Shown piece by piece: positions 24,705-34,418 of a stretch of DNA of 64,000 nucleotides. How positions within the stretch are numbered: the stretch's first letter is position 1; each line of letters opens with the position of its first letter. The DNA is taken from contig NZ_JAIZEO010000006.1 of assembly GCF_024189315.1 (NCBI RefSeq), positions 124,001-188,000 of the forward strand. Reading direction: 5' to 3'. The position numbers and the translations under genes were made by a program. Origin of the DNA: Halobacillus sp. A5. GTDB lineage: Bacteria > Bacillota > Bacilli > Bacillales > Halobacillaceae. The notes beneath the pieces were generated by a model. The model was not told the DNA's origin and searched no databases. It worked only from the letters and a program-made list of their open reading frames with translations.

Positions 24705-27506
24705 ATGAATATGACAAATGAACAAACACGTTATTCACGATTAGCCCAGGTTACAAAGTTAATCAACACTAATCTTGAGCTGAGAGTAGCTCTGGAGCAT
24801 GTGGTCACCGCCATATCAGAAGAAATTGTCAGCTGTGATTCTGTGGGTATCTACCTCCCCCAGGAAGATAATACATATCGGGGGTTCGTTGGTAAACCTG
24901 ATTTAATTAACGGTGTGTCGCTCGATATGCATGTAGTTGATACTGCTCACGATCATCTGGCAAAAGAGGTTATTGAAACGAGAGAACCTATTTACATTCC
25001 TGACACTTCCCTAGACTCAAGACCTGACCAGCGTGCGGTTGAAGCATTCGGGATTAAATCTCTGCTTGTGCTTCCTATGGCTTTTGAAAAAGAGCTGTAT
25101 GGTCTAGTCTTTCTCTTTGACTACGGCATCCCTATGAATCTGCAGCCTTCCGAAATCGAATCAATTGAAGCTTACGTTAATATGGCTGCCGTAGCCGTAC
25201 GAAACGCGAAGAACTTAACGAAGAAAGAATCTCTTATTGCGGATAAACAGCTTCTATTAAACGTTACGAGAGAGCTTTCCATGTGCTCTTCCCTTCAAGA
25301 AGTAATGGATAAATGCTTCGAGTACCTCGGCGAAGTGTTAGATAACCCCAATATAGGCGCACATCTCTTAGACCCTGTGGCCTCCCGTCACATTAACCCT
25401 GCGAGTCTCAGCAAGGACAGTGAATGGTCAGAGGAAGAGTGGAAGAGAACCCATCGTCACCTGGCCCTCGATTTCAAGAAAGACTTAGTATTTCAAGAAG
25501 TTCTTACGAAGAAAAAATCTATCTACATCCCTGATACTGAACAGGATCTGCGTCCGAACCACGAAGCCTGTAACCTTTTTGGAATAAAAGGGATCTATAT
25601 GATTCCATTAATTGCTGCAGGAAAAGTCCTTGGTACCGTAGCTATCGTGAACCTAAGCGAACAAAATTACCCTTACTCCAAAACGGCTATGCAATTAGCT
25701 GAATCGATTGTGGACGCTACTGCCCCTGTACTCTCCTATTTGTTATATATTGAAAAACAGGAATTAATAATATCGGAACGAACCTCAGAATTAACTCAAA
25801 AAAATAATGAGCTTGAACATGTCATCCATGAAGTTAAACAAATCGGCCGAGAGAAAGAACTAATATTAAACTCTGCCGGCGAAGGAATATTTGGACTCGA
25901 CTTAAAGGGCTTTATTACATTCTGCAACCCTTCCGCTGCGAATCTGCTGGGCTACTACCACGAGAAAGAGTTAATCGGGCATTCCAGTCATCATATTTTT
26001 CCTAATTGTATGTTAGATGAATCCGCTTCGTTCTCCCCTTCAAATGACAGCGGCAGAAGAGCTGAAGAAGAATTTTTTCATAAGAAGAATGGTGAACGGT
26101 TTCCAGTAGAATTCGTCATTACCCCGCAAATTGAAAAACAACAGACAGTAGGTTATGTAGTTACTTTTAAAGATATAACCCACCGCAGGCAAATGGAAGA
26201 GAAGATTAAATACCATGCGTATTATGACAGTATAACGAATCTCCCTAATCGTGTACTCTTCCAGGACCGTCTGCATCAGGCGCTTAAATATGCAGAGCTC
26301 TATGGAACAAGTCTTGGTGTTCTTTTCCTTGATCTTGACCGTTTCAAGAAAATCAATGATACTTTCGGACACACGTTCGGCGACCAGGTATTAAAGAAAA
26401 TTGCCGACCGTCTTGTACACACTCTTCCAAAGGAAACCACCATTTCCAGACAAGGAGGTGATGAATTTACTATTTTGCTGCCAAGCATTCAATCTAAGCA
26501 GGAAGCAAAAGAATCTGCCCGTGAAGTGCTGCACGTTTTCTCGGATGCTCTCCATGTAAACGGCCAGGAGGTTTTTGTTAAAACAAGCATCGGGATAAGC
26601 GTCTTCCCGGATAACGGTATGAATTCAGAACAGCTCATTAAACATGCGGACGTCGCCATGTATAAAGCAAAAAAACTCTCCGGTAACCAATTCCAGCTTT
26701 ATGCACCCGAGCTTGAAGATCGAACTGTAGAAAGTGTGGAATTTGAAAATGACCTTTACAGGGCATTAATGAACGAAGAGTTAACGATTCTTTACCAGCC
26801 GAAATATAACTCACGTAAAGGTGTCCTGATAGGTGTAGAGGCTCTCCTTCGCTGGAACAGACCCAATAAAGGAATCATTAAACCGAAGGAATTCATCCCG
26901 CTTGCCGAGGAAACCGGGCTGATCATCCCAATGGGAGAATGGATCTTAAGACAGGCGTGCCTGCAGACCCAAGCATGGCATGAACAAGGTTTTCAAGATA
27001 TCACTGTATCTGTAAATTTGTCCCCTCAGCAGTTTAACCAGGATGAGCTTGTCGGACATGTGAAACAGATCCTGGAAGAAACCAGGCTCTCACCAGACTG
27101 TTTAGAGCTTGAACTAACAGAGAATTTAATCATACACAACACTAAGAAGACGCGCAGCATTATTCATCAGCTTAAAGATCTGGGCGTTCAAATATCTATA
27201 GATGACTTTGGAACGGGCTACTCTTCTCTAGGCTACTTAAAAGATTTTCCTGTAGATGCTTTAAAAATCGACAAAACATTTATCGATGATTTACCCGGCA
27301 ATCCCGCCAATGCAGCAATAACAAACACCATTATTACACTCGCCAACAGCCTTCGATTAAATGTAATCGCCGAAGGAGTAGAAAAAAAGGAGCAGCTTGA
27401 CTATTTAAACGCGAATGGCTGTCACCTCATTCAGGGCTATTATTATAGTAAACCAGTAGAAGCGGAGAAGGCCATGGAACAAATGCATACTAACCTTAAG
27501 AAATGA
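24705..27506 (+). CDS. GAF-GAF-PAS-GGDEF-EAL cyclic-di-GMP turnover protein
   Basis: 933 residues, no membrane segment. Two related GAF domains (about 20-170 and 190-345) each carry an IYIPDTxxDxRP then FGIK block; a short coiled coil follows, then PAS (about 385-490), GGDEF (about 500-660) and EAL (about 680-930). The cyclase motif GGDEF (584-588) is intact. The EAL side has EALLRW (712-717), the ELTEN, DDFGTGYSS and KIDKTF motifs and AEGVE, so both making and breaking c-di-GMP are possible. ATG 24705 or the in-frame ATG at 24711, which is better spaced from GGGGGG, may be the start. The next gene begins ten bases after its stop. Confidence 0.93.
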   Translation: MNMTNEQTRYSRLAQVTKLINTNLELRVALEHVVTAISEEIVSCDSVGIYLPQEDNTYRGFVGKPDLINGVSLDMHVVDTAHDHLAKEVIETREPIYIPDTSLDSRPDQRAVEAFGIKSLLVLPMAFEKELYGLVFLFDYGIPMNLQPSEIESIEAYVNMAAVAVRNAKNLTKKESLIADKQLLLNVTRELSMCSSLQEVMDKCFEYLGEVLDNPNIGAHLLDPVASRHINPASLSKDSEWSEEEWKRTHRHLALDFKKDLVFQEVLTKKKSIYIPDTEQDLRPNHEACNLFGIKGIYMIPLIAAGKVLGTVAIVNLSEQNYPYSKTAMQLAESIVDATAPVLSYLLYIEKQELIISERTSELTQKNNELEHVIHEVKQIGREKELILNSAGEGIFGLDLKGFITFCNPSAANLLGYYHEKELIGHSSHHIFPNCMLDESASFSPSNDSGRRAEEEFFHKKNGERFPVEFVITPQIEKQQTVGYVVTFKDITHRRQMEEKIKYHAYYDSITNLPNRVLFQDRLHQALKYAELYGTSLGVLFLDLDRFKKINDTFGHTFGDQVLKKIADRLVHTLPKETTISRQGGDEFTILLPSIQSKQEAKESAREVLHVFSDALHVNGQEVFVKTSIGISVFPDNGMNSEQLIKHADVAMYKAKKLSGNQFQLYAPELEDRTVESVEFENDLYRALMNEELTILYQPKYNSRKGVLIGVEALLRWNRPNKGIIKPKEFIPLAEETGLIIPMGEWILRQACLQTQAWHEQGFQDITVSVNLSPQQFNQDELVGHVKQILEETRLSPDCLELELTENLIIHNTKKTRSIIHQLKDLGVQISIDDFGTGYSSLGYLKDFPVDALKIDKTFIDDLPGNPANAAITNTIITLANSLRLNVIAEGVEKKEQLDYLNANGCHLIQGYYYSKPVEAEKAMEQMHTNLKK

Positions 27507-27516
27507 GGGATCGAAA

Positions 27517-29151
27517 GTGAAATCTGTAAAAGCAGTTATTGATTATTTAAGAAGCGGCGGTGTTTCGTATATATTCGGGATTCCGGCTGGTTCAGTCAAT
27601 GCTTTCTTTGATGAGCTTTATGAAACACCTGACGTGACACCAGTTGTTGCGAAGCACGAAGGTGCCGCCTCCTACATGGCAGCTGCTTATGCTAAATATA
27701 AAAAAGAGTTATCTGTCTGTATCGGGAGCAGCGGTCCGGGCGGGACCAATTTAGTCACAGGGGCAGCCAATGCGATGAGAGAGAATCTCCCTATTCTTTT
27801 CCTTACAGGGTCTGTCCCTGTAAGCACTGTTGGGTTAAACGCTTCCCAGGAGCTTGATGCGCAGCCCATCTATGAGCCTGTTACAAAATACAGTAAACGC
27901 GTAGATCGAGCAGAAGATTTGTTAGCTGAAATACACAAAGCCGTTGAAATTGCTGTCTCAGGGGTTCCGGGTCCTGTACATATTGCCATGCCGATTGACG
28001 TTCAGCTTCAAGAAGTGAAGGAACAGCCGCTCCCTCCTTTTCCCCAACGGTCTCCTTCCCTGCCTGATGATATCTTAATTGAAAAAGCCGTCAAACAATT
28101 GACTGCATCGGATCGAGGGTATATCTTTGCCGGCCAGGGAGTACGCGGGGCCGTTCCACACTTGTTAGAATTAGCTGAGCTTTTGAAATGGCCGATCATT
28201 ACCTCTCCACAGGCTAAAGGCTTGATCCCTGATGATCATCCGCTCCGTGAAGGGATCTTTGGATTTGCCGGTCATGAATCAGCTTCCAGAATTGTTAATG
28301 AAGGCGGTTATGATACAGTATTAGTTGTCGGCTCCAGTCTTGGAGAGACAGCCACAAATAACTACAACCCTAACATCACTAAGGATAAAACCGTCATTCA
28401 AATTGATTTTGATGCCGATGTATTTAACCGCAGATATGCGGTCGATACAGCAATCTTAGGAGATGTGGAAATCACCCTTTCGTCTCTTAATCAAGGCTTA
28501 CATCTATTAGGTTATGAAAGAACTATGAGCCCTTCAAAACGCCGGCAGTTCGAGAGCGTATCCAATGAATTCAGCACAAAAAATGCGCTGCTTCGACTTC
28601 AGGACTTACTTCCCGCAGACACACGCTATACGATAGACATCGGTGAATTTATGGCCTATGTCATTCACCATATGAATGTGTTGGAGGAAGACAGCTTTGA
28701 CATCAACGTTCACTTTGGCGCAATGGGGAGTGGAATTGGCAGTGCAATCGGGACAAAACTTGCCGACCCAGAACGACCTACAGTCAGCATAACGGGAGAC
28801 GGGTGCTTTTTTATGCATGGTATGGAGCTGCTCACTGCAAAAGAATATGGAATACCTGTCCTTTTCGTTGTTATGAACAACGCACGCCTGGGGATGGTCC
28901 ACCACGGCCACGCCCTGCAATACAAAAGAGCCCATAATCGTTTTTCTCAAGAGCCCGTTGATATTTCAGCATTAGCACATATACTAGGGGTTCCTAGTGT
29001 ACGAGTTGATAAAATAGAAGATTTACATCAAGACGCTGTTGATTCCCTTCTTAATCAAGATGGTCCAGCTCTCTTAGAAATTGCATTGATTGATGACCGC
29101 GTACCGCCTATGGGAGACCGGGTTAAATTTCTATCCTCCTTTGGAAAATAG
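27517..29151 (+). CDS. thiamine-diphosphate-dependent enzyme, acetolactate synthase / pyruvate oxidase-like
   Basis: 544 residues in three ThDP-enzyme domains. The N-terminal pyrimidine domain has FGIPAGSVNAFFDELYETP and the catalytic Glu48 (AKHEGAASYMAAAYAK). The middle domain shows VLVVGSSLGE. The C-terminal ThDP motif runs from GDGCFFMHGMELLTA to VMNNARLGM. The true substrate is not clear; it is not adjacent to ilv genes. It starts with GTG ten bases after the GGDEF-EAL gene and may be co-transcribed with it. Acetolactate synthase, sulfoacetaldehyde-type and oxo-acid decarboxylase roles remain open. Confidence 0.8.
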   Translation: MKSVKAVIDYLRSGGVSYIFGIPAGSVNAFFDELYETPDVTPVVAKHEGAASYMAAAYAKYKKELSVCIGSSGPGGTNLVTGAANAMRENLPILFLTGSVPVSTVGLNASQELDAQPIYEPVTKYSKRVDRAEDLLAEIHKAVEIAVSGVPGPVHIAMPIDVQLQEVKEQPLPPFPQRSPSLPDDILIEKAVKQLTASDRGYIFAGQGVRGAVPHLLELAELLKWPIITSPQAKGLIPDDHPLREGIFGFAGHESASRIVNEGGYDTVLVVGSSLGETATNNYNPNITKDKTVIQIDFDADVFNRRYAVDTAILGDVEITLSSLNQGLHLLGYERTMSPSKRRQFESVSNEFSTKNALLRLQDLLPADTRYTIDIGEFMAYVIHHMNVLEEDSFDINVHFGAMGSGIGSAIGTKLADPERPTVSITGDGCFFMHGMELLTAKEYGIPVLFVVMNNARLGMVHHGHALQYKRAHNRFSQEPVDISALAHILGVPSVRVDKIEDLHQDAVDSLLNQDGPALLEIALIDDRVPPMGDRVKFLSSFGK

Positions 29152-29266
29152 AATGTTCCAGGAACCCAATCTTTAATATATTGTGAAAGATGGACACAGC
29201 CCTTGTACTTCCCTCATTTTCCATCTATGATAGATATGATTTATCCATTTGAAGGGACGAGAGAAA

Positions 29267-29764
29267 GTGAATTTACGCGTATTAACCATAGCCGGTTTAG
29301 TTTTATCAGCTTTACTATCGGGCTGTTCTGAAGAAAATAATGAAGAATCGAGCGACAACCATGAAGGTCACGTTCACGAAACAACGGAAAGCGGGGACGT
29401 GCGTGAAGAAACATCCAGCTACGAACAACTGCCCGGGTTCCTCGATGAGAAACCTGAAGATATGCAGAATATTTACGCGGCGGTGGCTCAGAACAAAGAT
29501 TTATTAGAGAACATCCCTTGCTACTGTGGATGTGGGGAAACAGCCGGGCATCGTGATAATTACGACTGTTTCGTACATGAAAGCCGAGAAGATGAATCCC
29601 TGGTATGGGATGATCATGGAACAAAATGCGGAGTATGCTTAGAGATTGCAGCGCAGGCTATTGTTGATCATCAGGACGGCAAATCCGTTAAAGAAATCCG
29701 GGAGGACATCGACAAACAGTACGAAGATGGCTACGCCGAACCTACCCCTACACCCGAAGTGTAA
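29267..29764 (+). CDS. PCYCGC-motif lipoprotein
   Basis: I start at GTG 29267 because it opens directly onto a lipoprotein signal (NLRVLTIAGLVLSALLSGC); a TTG at 29249 is also in frame. The mature part has an acidic, His-containing linker and the family hallmark PCYCGCGETAGHRDNYDCF, followed by a further Cys-containing KCGVCLEIA. The PCYCGC family is of unknown function; the Cys/His set suggests metal or haem binding at the membrane surface (inference). It is followed by a terminator shared with the convergent flavin reductase gene. Confidence 0.85.
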   Translation: MNLRVLTIAGLVLSALLSGCSEENNEESSDNHEGHVHETTESGDVREETSSYEQLPGFLDEKPEDMQNIYAAVAQNKDLLENIPCYCGCGETAGHRDNYDCFVHESREDESLVWDDHGTKCGVCLEIAAQAIVDHQDGKSVKEIREDIDKQYEDGYAEPTPTPEV

Positions 29765-29773
29765 AATACACCT

Positions 29774-29820
29774 AAAGAAGCATCCGGACTTTAATCCGAG
29801 TCCAGATGCTTCTTTACTTT
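29774..29820. terminator. bidirectional terminator overlapping the end of the flavin reductase gene
   Basis: AAAGAAGCATCCGGACT (29774-29790) pairs with AGTCCAGATGCTTCTTT (29799-29815) apart from one mismatch. The right arm lies inside the last codons of the minus-strand gene, whose stop is at 29791-29793, so one hairpin serves two convergent genes and also codes. Confidence 0.85.
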
Positions 29821-30411
29821 AGGCAGGTCTTCATTGGGAAGACGATAGAATTCCCTGATATAGCTGTAATCTCCCGCCATTCTTCCAACTGGAGATAATT
29901 TATAAGGATCAATTTTATCTCCTTCAAGCAGCAGGTCATCCTGTATGTGGCAGCACACTAATTTACCTAGAATAAGGTGGCTTGTACCTACCTCAATAAT
30001 TTGATCAAGTTCACACTCAAAGCTTACAGGAGCTTCAGATGCTTTAGGCGATCGGACCTGAACACTCTTTCCCGAAGCTGTACCTGCTCTCTCAAATTCA
30101 TCGACATCGCGGCTGAATGGCTTGCTGCTCTCGTGCATTTGATTCGCTAATGATTCAGATACGATATTAATAACAAAATCCTTCGTCTCCTGAATATTTA
30201 ATAAGGTATCCTTATCCCGCTCTCCGTCTCCTACAGAGATACAAAGTGTAATCGGGTCCATTGAAGCTACTGTAAAGAAACTAAAAGGAGCCAGATTATA
30301 AACGCCCTCTTCACTTATCGTTGAGACCCAGGCAATCGGGCGCGGCACCACCGAACCTTTCACAAGCTTACTCATATTATGGTCTTTAAACGAGTTCTTT
30401 TTTAAGATCAC
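29791..30411 (-). CDS. flavin reductase-like protein (FMN-binding split barrel, DIM6/NTAB type)
   Basis: About 206 residues from a GTG at 30409-30411, nine bases after AAGGAG. An ATG at 30447, with a weaker AAAGG, would add twelve residues. The flavin-binding fold shows in KGSVVPRPIAWVST, NLAPFSFFTVASMDPITLCI, KDFVINIVSE and HLILGKLVCCHI. Members reduce FMN or bind it as small oxidoreductases; the partner is unknown. It is a single gene, divergent from the alanine/glycine symporter. Confidence 0.88.
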   Translation of the reverse strand: MILKKNSFKDHNMSKLVKGSVVPRPIAWVSTISEEGVYNLAPFSFFTVASMDPITLCISVGDGERDKDTLLNIQETKDFVINIVSESLANQMHESSKPFSRDVDEFERAGTASGKSVQVRSPKASEAPVSFECELDQIIEVGTSHLILGKLVCCHIQDDLLLEGDKIDPYKLSPVGRMAGDYSYIREFYRLPNEDLPKVKKHLDSD

Positions 30412-30547
30412 CGCAGTCAACTCCTTGTTCTTTGTTTCTATCATCATACATGAATACCTTTAAGTCCTCATTCATTCCGTACTATACGATTGTTTATTTT
30501 GTGAAATTTAGGGAATATTCCATGTAATTAACAACGAAAGGAGTTCG

Positions 30548-31951
30548 ATGCTATTGGATGCTTTGGAGAGTATCATAGCTTATATTTCAGATTTTTTATG
30601 GAACTACCCTCTAGCTATTATTTTAATTGCCGGAGGTATCTTTTTAACGATTCGGTTGAAATTCTTTCAATTCCGTTTCTTTGGTCACGTGTTACACCAG
30701 ACCGTCGGCCAGATTTTTAAAAAGACGGATAAAACGGGAACTATCACCCCTTTTCAAGCCTTCACCTCGGCATTAGCTTCAACAGCGGGTGCCACCAACA
30801 TCGTTGGAGTACCTGTAGCCATTTCACTAGGTGGACCGGGAGCTTTATTCTGGATGTGGGTAATTGCGCTGATCGGCATGGCCACAAAGTATGCTGAAAT
30901 TCTGCTCGGCCTGAAATACCGGGAGAAAAATGAAAAGAACGAATGGGTCGGAGGACCGCAATATTACATAAAGAAAGCGCTGGGCTGGCACTGGGTAGCG
31001 TCAGCATTCGCATTCTTCCTCATGATCGAATTAGTACCAAGTACTATGGTACAGTCTAACTCCATTGCTACACAGACCGAAGGAGCTTTTGGATGGCCTG
31101 TTGAGATTACCGGAATCATTATGTGTGCTGTTATTGCTGTCGTTGTCTTTGGAGGGATTAAACGAATTGGTAAAGTCACAGATAAGATGGTTCCTTTCAT
31201 GGTTATAACGTACGTCGGCGTATGTCTTTATATCATTCTAGTAAACATCGACCAGCTCCCTGGTGTGTTCGGCCTTATTTTCACCCACGCTTTCACGCCC
31301 CTGTCGGCAACAGGAGGCTTTGCGGGAGCAATGGTGGCTGAAGCCCTGCGATGGGGCGTCGCACGCGGCCTTTACTCAAACGAAGCCGGACTCGGGACAG
31401 CACCGATTGCCCACTCGGCTGCGCAGACCGACCACCCTTCCCGTCAGGCGATGTGGGGCATATTTGCTGTATTCGTCGACACGATTGTGATCTGCTCTAT
31501 GTCAGGACTCGTCGTCCTCGTCACAGGGGCCTGGAAAGATGTCGGGCCGGACGATGCCTCTAATATGATCAATGCAGCATTAGCGACTGAATTTGGAGAT
31601 GCGCTCGGCGGCGCGTTTATTACTGTATTCTTAATCTTTTTCGTCGTTACCACCCTTGGGGTTCTTATCTTCTATGGAGAAAAACAAGCTGAATATTTAT
31701 TTAATTTAAAAGCCGCCAGACTGATGCGGATCATATACATCATTGCCGTTTTCCTGGGAGCCATTGGCGGCCTGCAATTTGTATGGCAGTTCCTTGACTT
31801 ATTACTTGCCTTTGTCTTGTTAGCCAATATTATTCCGCTGCTTTTCCTCCACAAAGAAATCGCATCATTGACAGATGATTATGTAAATCGCGTATACAAG
31901 AAGAAAACAAAAGAGCAAAAAGTAAAACTGTTTGTTGAAGAAAATGATTAA
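30548..31951 (+). CDS. alanine/glycine:cation symporter (AGCS family)
   Basis: 467 residues with about ten to eleven membrane helices. Family blocks are GTITPFQAFTSALASTAGAT, NIVGVPVAISLGGPGALFWM, and WGVARGLYSNEAGLGTAPIA, a strongly conserved Na+/amino-acid binding region. It should take up alanine or glycine with Na+, sensible in a salty habitat. AAAGGAG precedes the ATG. It is a single gene with a terminator at 31958. Confidence 0.93.
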   Translation: MLLDALESIIAYISDFLWNYPLAIILIAGGIFLTIRLKFFQFRFFGHVLHQTVGQIFKKTDKTGTITPFQAFTSALASTAGATNIVGVPVAISLGGPGALFWMWVIALIGMATKYAEILLGLKYREKNEKNEWVGGPQYYIKKALGWHWVASAFAFFLMIELVPSTMVQSNSIATQTEGAFGWPVEITGIIMCAVIAVVVFGGIKRIGKVTDKMVPFMVITYVGVCLYIILVNIDQLPGVFGLIFTHAFTPLSATGGFAGAMVAEALRWGVARGLYSNEAGLGTAPIAHSAAQTDHPSRQAMWGIFAVFVDTIVICSMSGLVVLVTGAWKDVGPDDASNMINAALATEFGDALGGAFITVFLIFFVVTTLGVLIFYGEKQAEYLFNLKAARLMRIIYIIAVFLGAIGGLQFVWQFLDLLLAFVLLANIIPLLFLHKEIASLTDDYVNRVYKKKTKEQKVKLFVEEND

Positions 31952-31957
31952 ATCAAG

Positions 31958-31995
31958 AACCACTGCTTCCCACATGGAGACAGTGGTTTCCTTTT
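31958..31995 (+). terminator. terminator after the AGCS symporter gene
   Basis: AACCACTG (31958-31965) pairs with CAGTGGTT (31981-31988), followed by TCCTTTT; the T-run is modest. Confidence 0.65.
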
Positions 31996-32054
31996 GACGC
32001 TTTCATTCGTGGTATACTGCTGTAAGTATCGTTGATTAAAAAGTTGGTGAAAAG

Positions 32055-32636
32055 ATGTTAGATACTCATGCACGGAAATTCGTCCAGCCTTCTATTGAAC
32101 ATACAGCGAAATGGTTTTTGACCAGAGGAATGACCCCCGATCAAGTGACGATCATCGCCTTCGTATCCGGAATCGGAACGAGTGTTTTATACATTTTAGG
32201 TTACCCGGTCGCAGCCGTCATTCTTCTATGGTTATCCGGATATCTGGATGCAGTAGACGGCACTATGGCGCGTCATACAAAGTCCACACCTTTTGGTACG
32301 GTCATGGATATCACTTTCGACCGGGTCGTCGAGGTAAGTATGATTGTGGCAATCGCTTACGTCCATCCCGGTGTGCTGTGGCCGCTTCTGTTACTGACCG
32401 TTTCCATCGTGATATCAATGACCATTTTCTTAGTTGTAGGTACAGTTTCTGAAAAGGCAGGCGTCAAATCGTTTTACTATCAGGCTGGTTTAGCCGAACG
32501 GACAGAAGGGTTCATATTATTCAGTCTGATGCTGCTGCTCCCGGATATTTTACTTTGGACAACTCTTATCTTCTTCGCAGCAGAATTGTTTACTGGCGTG
32601 CAGCGCTTTGTAGAAGCTCGTAAAATTTTAACCTAA
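32055..32636 (+). CDS. CDP-alcohol phosphatidyltransferase family protein
   Basis: 193 residues with about five to six membrane helices. The catalytic family motif D-x2-D-G-x2-A-R-x-G-x3-D-x3-D is complete from Asp66 or so: DAVDGTMAR then FGTVMDITFD. It transfers a phospho-alcohol from a CDP donor onto an alcohol acceptor in the membrane. The actual headgroup cannot be read; it is shorter and less typical than PgsA or PssA. It is a single gene between terminators. Confidence 0.88.
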   Translation: MLDTHARKFVQPSIEHTAKWFLTRGMTPDQVTIIAFVSGIGTSVLYILGYPVAAVILLWLSGYLDAVDGTMARHTKSTPFGTVMDITFDRVVEVSMIVAIAYVHPGVLWPLLLLTVSIVISMTIFLVVGTVSEKAGVKSFYYQAGLAERTEGFILFSLMLLLPDILLWTTLIFFAAELFTGVQRFVEARKILT

Positions 32637-32644
32637 TTCTGATA

Positions 32645-32686
32645 AAAAGGACGCTGACTAATTAACAAGCCAGCGTCCTTTTCTTT
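32645..32686. terminator. strong terminator after the CDP-alcohol transferase gene
   Basis: AAAAGGACGCTG (32645-32656) pairs perfectly with CAGCGTCCTTTT (32671-32682). With A-runs and T-runs on both sides it can also serve the convergent esterase gene. Confidence 0.9.
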
Positions 32687-32710
32687 TCTGATTATATGGT
32701 GCTGGCAAAA

Positions 32711-33646
32711 CTATTTAGTAAAATAAAAGCGCAGCGTGTCTGCTGCCAGGTTTAATGCAGCCTTCCCCTTATCAAAACGGTCAGCCATGCTTATGAATCC
32801 ATGAATCATTCCATCATACCTTTTTACTGTTACAGGGACACCTGCCTCCTGCAGACGCTCAGCAAATGCCTCTCCTTCATCACGTAAAGGATCATATTCT
32901 GCTGTGATCACCAACGCCGCGGGCAGTCCTGATAGGTCTTCTGCCAAATAAGGAGATGCATAGAAATTAAGAGCATCATCGTCATTGTTTAAATAATGAT
33001 TGCGAAAATAATTCATACTTTCTTTAGTTAGAAGGTAACCATCTGCATTGGTACTCAATGAATCTGTCGCCGCAGTAAAATCTGTCGCGGGGTAAAGAAG
33101 CAGCTGACAGACGATAGTGGGCGCTCCTTTCTCCTTTGCCATCATCGATACAACAGCACTTAAATTACCTCCTGCGCTGTCTCCTCCAACTGCAATTCTA
33201 TACTGATCAATATTCAGCTCTTCTGCATGATCAGCCGTCCATTCAAGGGCCGTAAAGCTGTCTTCTACTGCTGCCGGGAATTTATGCTCGGGAGCAAGAC
33301 GATAATCCACAGAAACAACCACACAATCTGCCAGGTTAGTCAGAGAACGGCATACACTGTCATGAGTATCCAGATCACCGACTACCCAGCCGCCTCCATG
33401 AAAGAAAACGAGCGCGGGATGCGGGCCGTTTCCTTCAGGCGTGTAAATTCTGACCGGTATTTCTCCATCCGGTCCCGGAATCGTTTGATTTGAGACCTGA
33501 TGCACTGCCTCTAAGCTGCCTCTCCTGCTGCCTTCCAGCATTTGATAAGCCTGCCTTGCCTGGATGGGAGGCATTTGTTCTAATGGCGGAGGGGACAATA
33601 CTTTTAATTGGTCAAGCAAAGCTTTCACTTGAGGATCTAAAGTCAT
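32711..33646 (-). CDS. alpha/beta hydrolase, hormone-sensitive lipase family (family IV esterase)
   Basis: 311 residues. The oxyanion motif HGGG (83-86, FFHGGGWVVGD) and the nucleophile Ser157 in GDSAGG define the HSL/GDXG group. The acid and base are probably in EYDPLRDEG and IHGFISM. It is a cytoplasmic carboxylesterase with a preference for short acyl esters, as is usual in this family. It is a single gene; AAGGAGAATGA lies upstream of the ATG. Confidence 0.92.
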   Translation of the reverse strand: MTLDPQVKALLDQLKVLSPPPLEQMPPIQARQAYQMLEGSRRGSLEAVHQVSNQTIPGPDGEIPVRIYTPEGNGPHPALVFFHGGGWVVGDLDTHDSVCRSLTNLADCVVVSVDYRLAPEHKFPAAVEDSFTALEWTADHAEELNIDQYRIAVGGDSAGGNLSAVVSMMAKEKGAPTIVCQLLLYPATDFTAATDSLSTNADGYLLTKESMNYFRNHYLNNDDDALNFYASPYLAEDLSGLPAALVITAEYDPLRDEGEAFAERLQEAGVPVTVKRYDGMIHGFISMADRFDKGKAALNLAADTLRFYFTK

Positions 33647-33850
33647 AATTCATTCTCCTTCATTTATAAAATCATACTCATATTTGGTCTTCTATATTTC
33701 TATATTATAAAAGGGAAATATATCCAACCACAATTTATTTGTTTATAATTAATTTATTAAATTATCTTGACTTCAAAGTAATTGTTCTGTATAGTTACTT
33801 ACATAAGGTAACCAGTTTTTATTTTATAACTTAATGAAGGAGGATTTTAA

Positions 33851-34381
33851 ATGACTACGTTAACTTTAGATAAAGTTCACAGTACGTTAGATTTTCAAAT
33901 TAAGCATATGATGGTGTCGAAAGCTAAGGGAGAGTTTGAGGACTTTGAAATTGACTTTAACGGCGACCTTTCCGACGTAGAGTCTGCAAGCGTGAAAGTT
34001 ACGATTCCCGTAACTTCTATTAATACAGGAAACGAAGACCGTGATGGCCACCTTCGTTCAGGTGATTTCTTCGAAGCAGATAAATATCCTAATATGGTTT
34101 TTGAAAGCACTTCGATTAAACAGCTGTCCGAAGATGAATATGAAGTGAAAGGAAACTTCACTATTAAAGACGTAACTAATGAAGAGACATTTACTGTAGA
34201 ATTCAATGGAACGTCAAAAAGTCCAATGGACGGCAGCACTGTTGCTGGTTTTGACGTCAGTGGAAAGATTAACCGTGAGGCTTACGGCATAACGTATAAC
34301 GCGGCCATTGAAACCGGCGGTGTGCTTCTAGGTAAAGAAGTTAAATTTGAAGGCAACTTCGAATTCATAGCCGCAGAATAA
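33851..34381 (+). CDS. YceI-family lipocalin-like protein
   Basis: 176 residues, no signal peptide. It shows the YceI beta-barrel pattern: LDKVHSTLDFQIKHMMVSKA, DRDGHLRSGDFFEADKYPNM, then VFEST and a C-terminal GVLLGKEVKFEGNFEF. Relatives bind isoprenoid-type lipids. AGGAGG precedes the ATG. It is a single gene that shares a terminator with uvsE. Confidence 0.92.
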   Translation: MTTLTLDKVHSTLDFQIKHMMVSKAKGEFEDFEIDFNGDLSDVESASVKVTIPVTSINTGNEDRDGHLRSGDFFEADKYPNMVFESTSIKQLSEDEYEVKGNFTIKDVTNEETFTVEFNGTSKSPMDGSTVAGFDVSGKINREAYGITYNAAIETGGVLLGKEVKFEGNFEFIAAE

Positions 34382-34390
34382 GTAACATTA

Positions 34391-34418
34391 ATCCCGCCGG
34401 ATAAAGGCGGGATTTTTT
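34391..34418. terminator. terminator between YceI and uvsE genes
   Basis: ATCCCGCC (34391-34398) pairs with GGCGGGAT (34406-34413), followed by a T6 run for the + strand gene. The uvsE stop touches the T-run. Confidence 0.88.
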
